Below, one piece after another: positions 6,724 through 6,777 of a stretch of 6,777 bases of DNA. The notes beneath the pieces were generated by a model. It searched no databases and had not been told where the DNA came from. It saw nothing but the letters and a program-made list of their open reading frames with translations. The stretch lies in assembly GCA_003152955.1 (NCBI GenBank), contig PMBQ01000046.1:1-6777 (forward strand), read 5' to 3'. Numbering within the stretch: the stretch's first letter is position 1; each line of letters begins with the position of its first letter. The translations under genes were made by a program, and so were the position numbers. The stretch comes from Candidatus Bathyarchaeota archaeon. GTDB taxonomy: Archaea; Thermoproteota; Bathyarchaeia; 40CM-2-53-6; FEN-987.

Positions 6724-6777
6724 ATGAATCGGGCGGGATGGAATTACTGGGGGCTCACGGCCGTTACCAGGTATTTT
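6724..6777 (+). CDS. Possible start of a divergent gene, cut by the right edge
   Basis: An ATG at 6724 opens a frame of 18 codons to the edge, reading MNRAGWNYWGLTAVTRYF. The aromatic-rich WNYWGLTAVTRYF segment looks more protein-like than the other frames here. It faintly recalls N-termini of glycosyltransferase-like proteins that begin with a TAVxxYFNP-type strand; that comparison is from memory and not testable on 18 residues. Against it, the only purine-rich stretch (AAGGA at 6718-6722) is one base from the ATG, too close for a normal ribosome binding site. The frame also stays open upstream to at least 6601, so the true start is uncertain. If real, it diverges from the small minus-strand gene with about 79 bases between starts. 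Confidence 0.3.
   Translation, partial: MNRAGWNYWGLTAVTRYF

Overview
The window reads as part of a genome from the Bacteroidota/Chlorobiota (FCB) superphylum. The main reason is that two large neighbouring genes encode secreted proteins ending in the same type of type IX secretion system (T9SS) C-terminal sorting domain: an NYPNPFNP opening, a YDVLGR core and a GVYxxR strand. This NPFNP / YDVLGR flavour is common in Ignavibacteria, Kapabacteria and related uncultured lineages. No rRNA or housekeeping marker is present, so the placement stops at the superphylum. The sequence looks like a metagenomic or draft contig: its first 10 bases match the 3' end of the standard Illumina adapter.

Layout, read on the minus strand where nearly all coding lies. 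At the right edge a small gene (6644 to 6429) encodes an unrecognised 71-residue charged protein with a very good ribosome binding site. It is followed by about 540 bases with no convincing gene, holding only a candidate promoter, a 12-bp palindrome and a short direct repeat. Next comes a 765-residue secreted protein (5872 to 3575, GTG start) built of about 14 LVIVD-like beta-propeller blades plus the sorting domain. After a 197-base gap comes a second secreted protein (3377 to the left edge, at least 1,122 residues) with eight sialidase-type Asp-box (BNR) motifs, an unassigned region and the sorting domain. Its stop codon lies just outside the window. On the plus strand, the last 54 bases may be the start of a divergent gene.

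The two large proteins are best seen as co-located cell-surface or released T9SS cargo. Each has a signal peptide for Sec export across the inner membrane, a beta-propeller body that folds in the periplasm, and a tail recognised by the T9SS outer-membrane machinery. Neither shows a recognisable catalytic site, so binding or structural roles are more likely than a defined enzyme activity. No T9SS machinery gene, mobile element, CRISPR array, tRNA or rRNA was seen. The case for a wholly new system here is weak. The most useful observations are the 14-blade architecture, the orphan module in the Asp-box protein, the small unrecognised gene and the adapter remnant.
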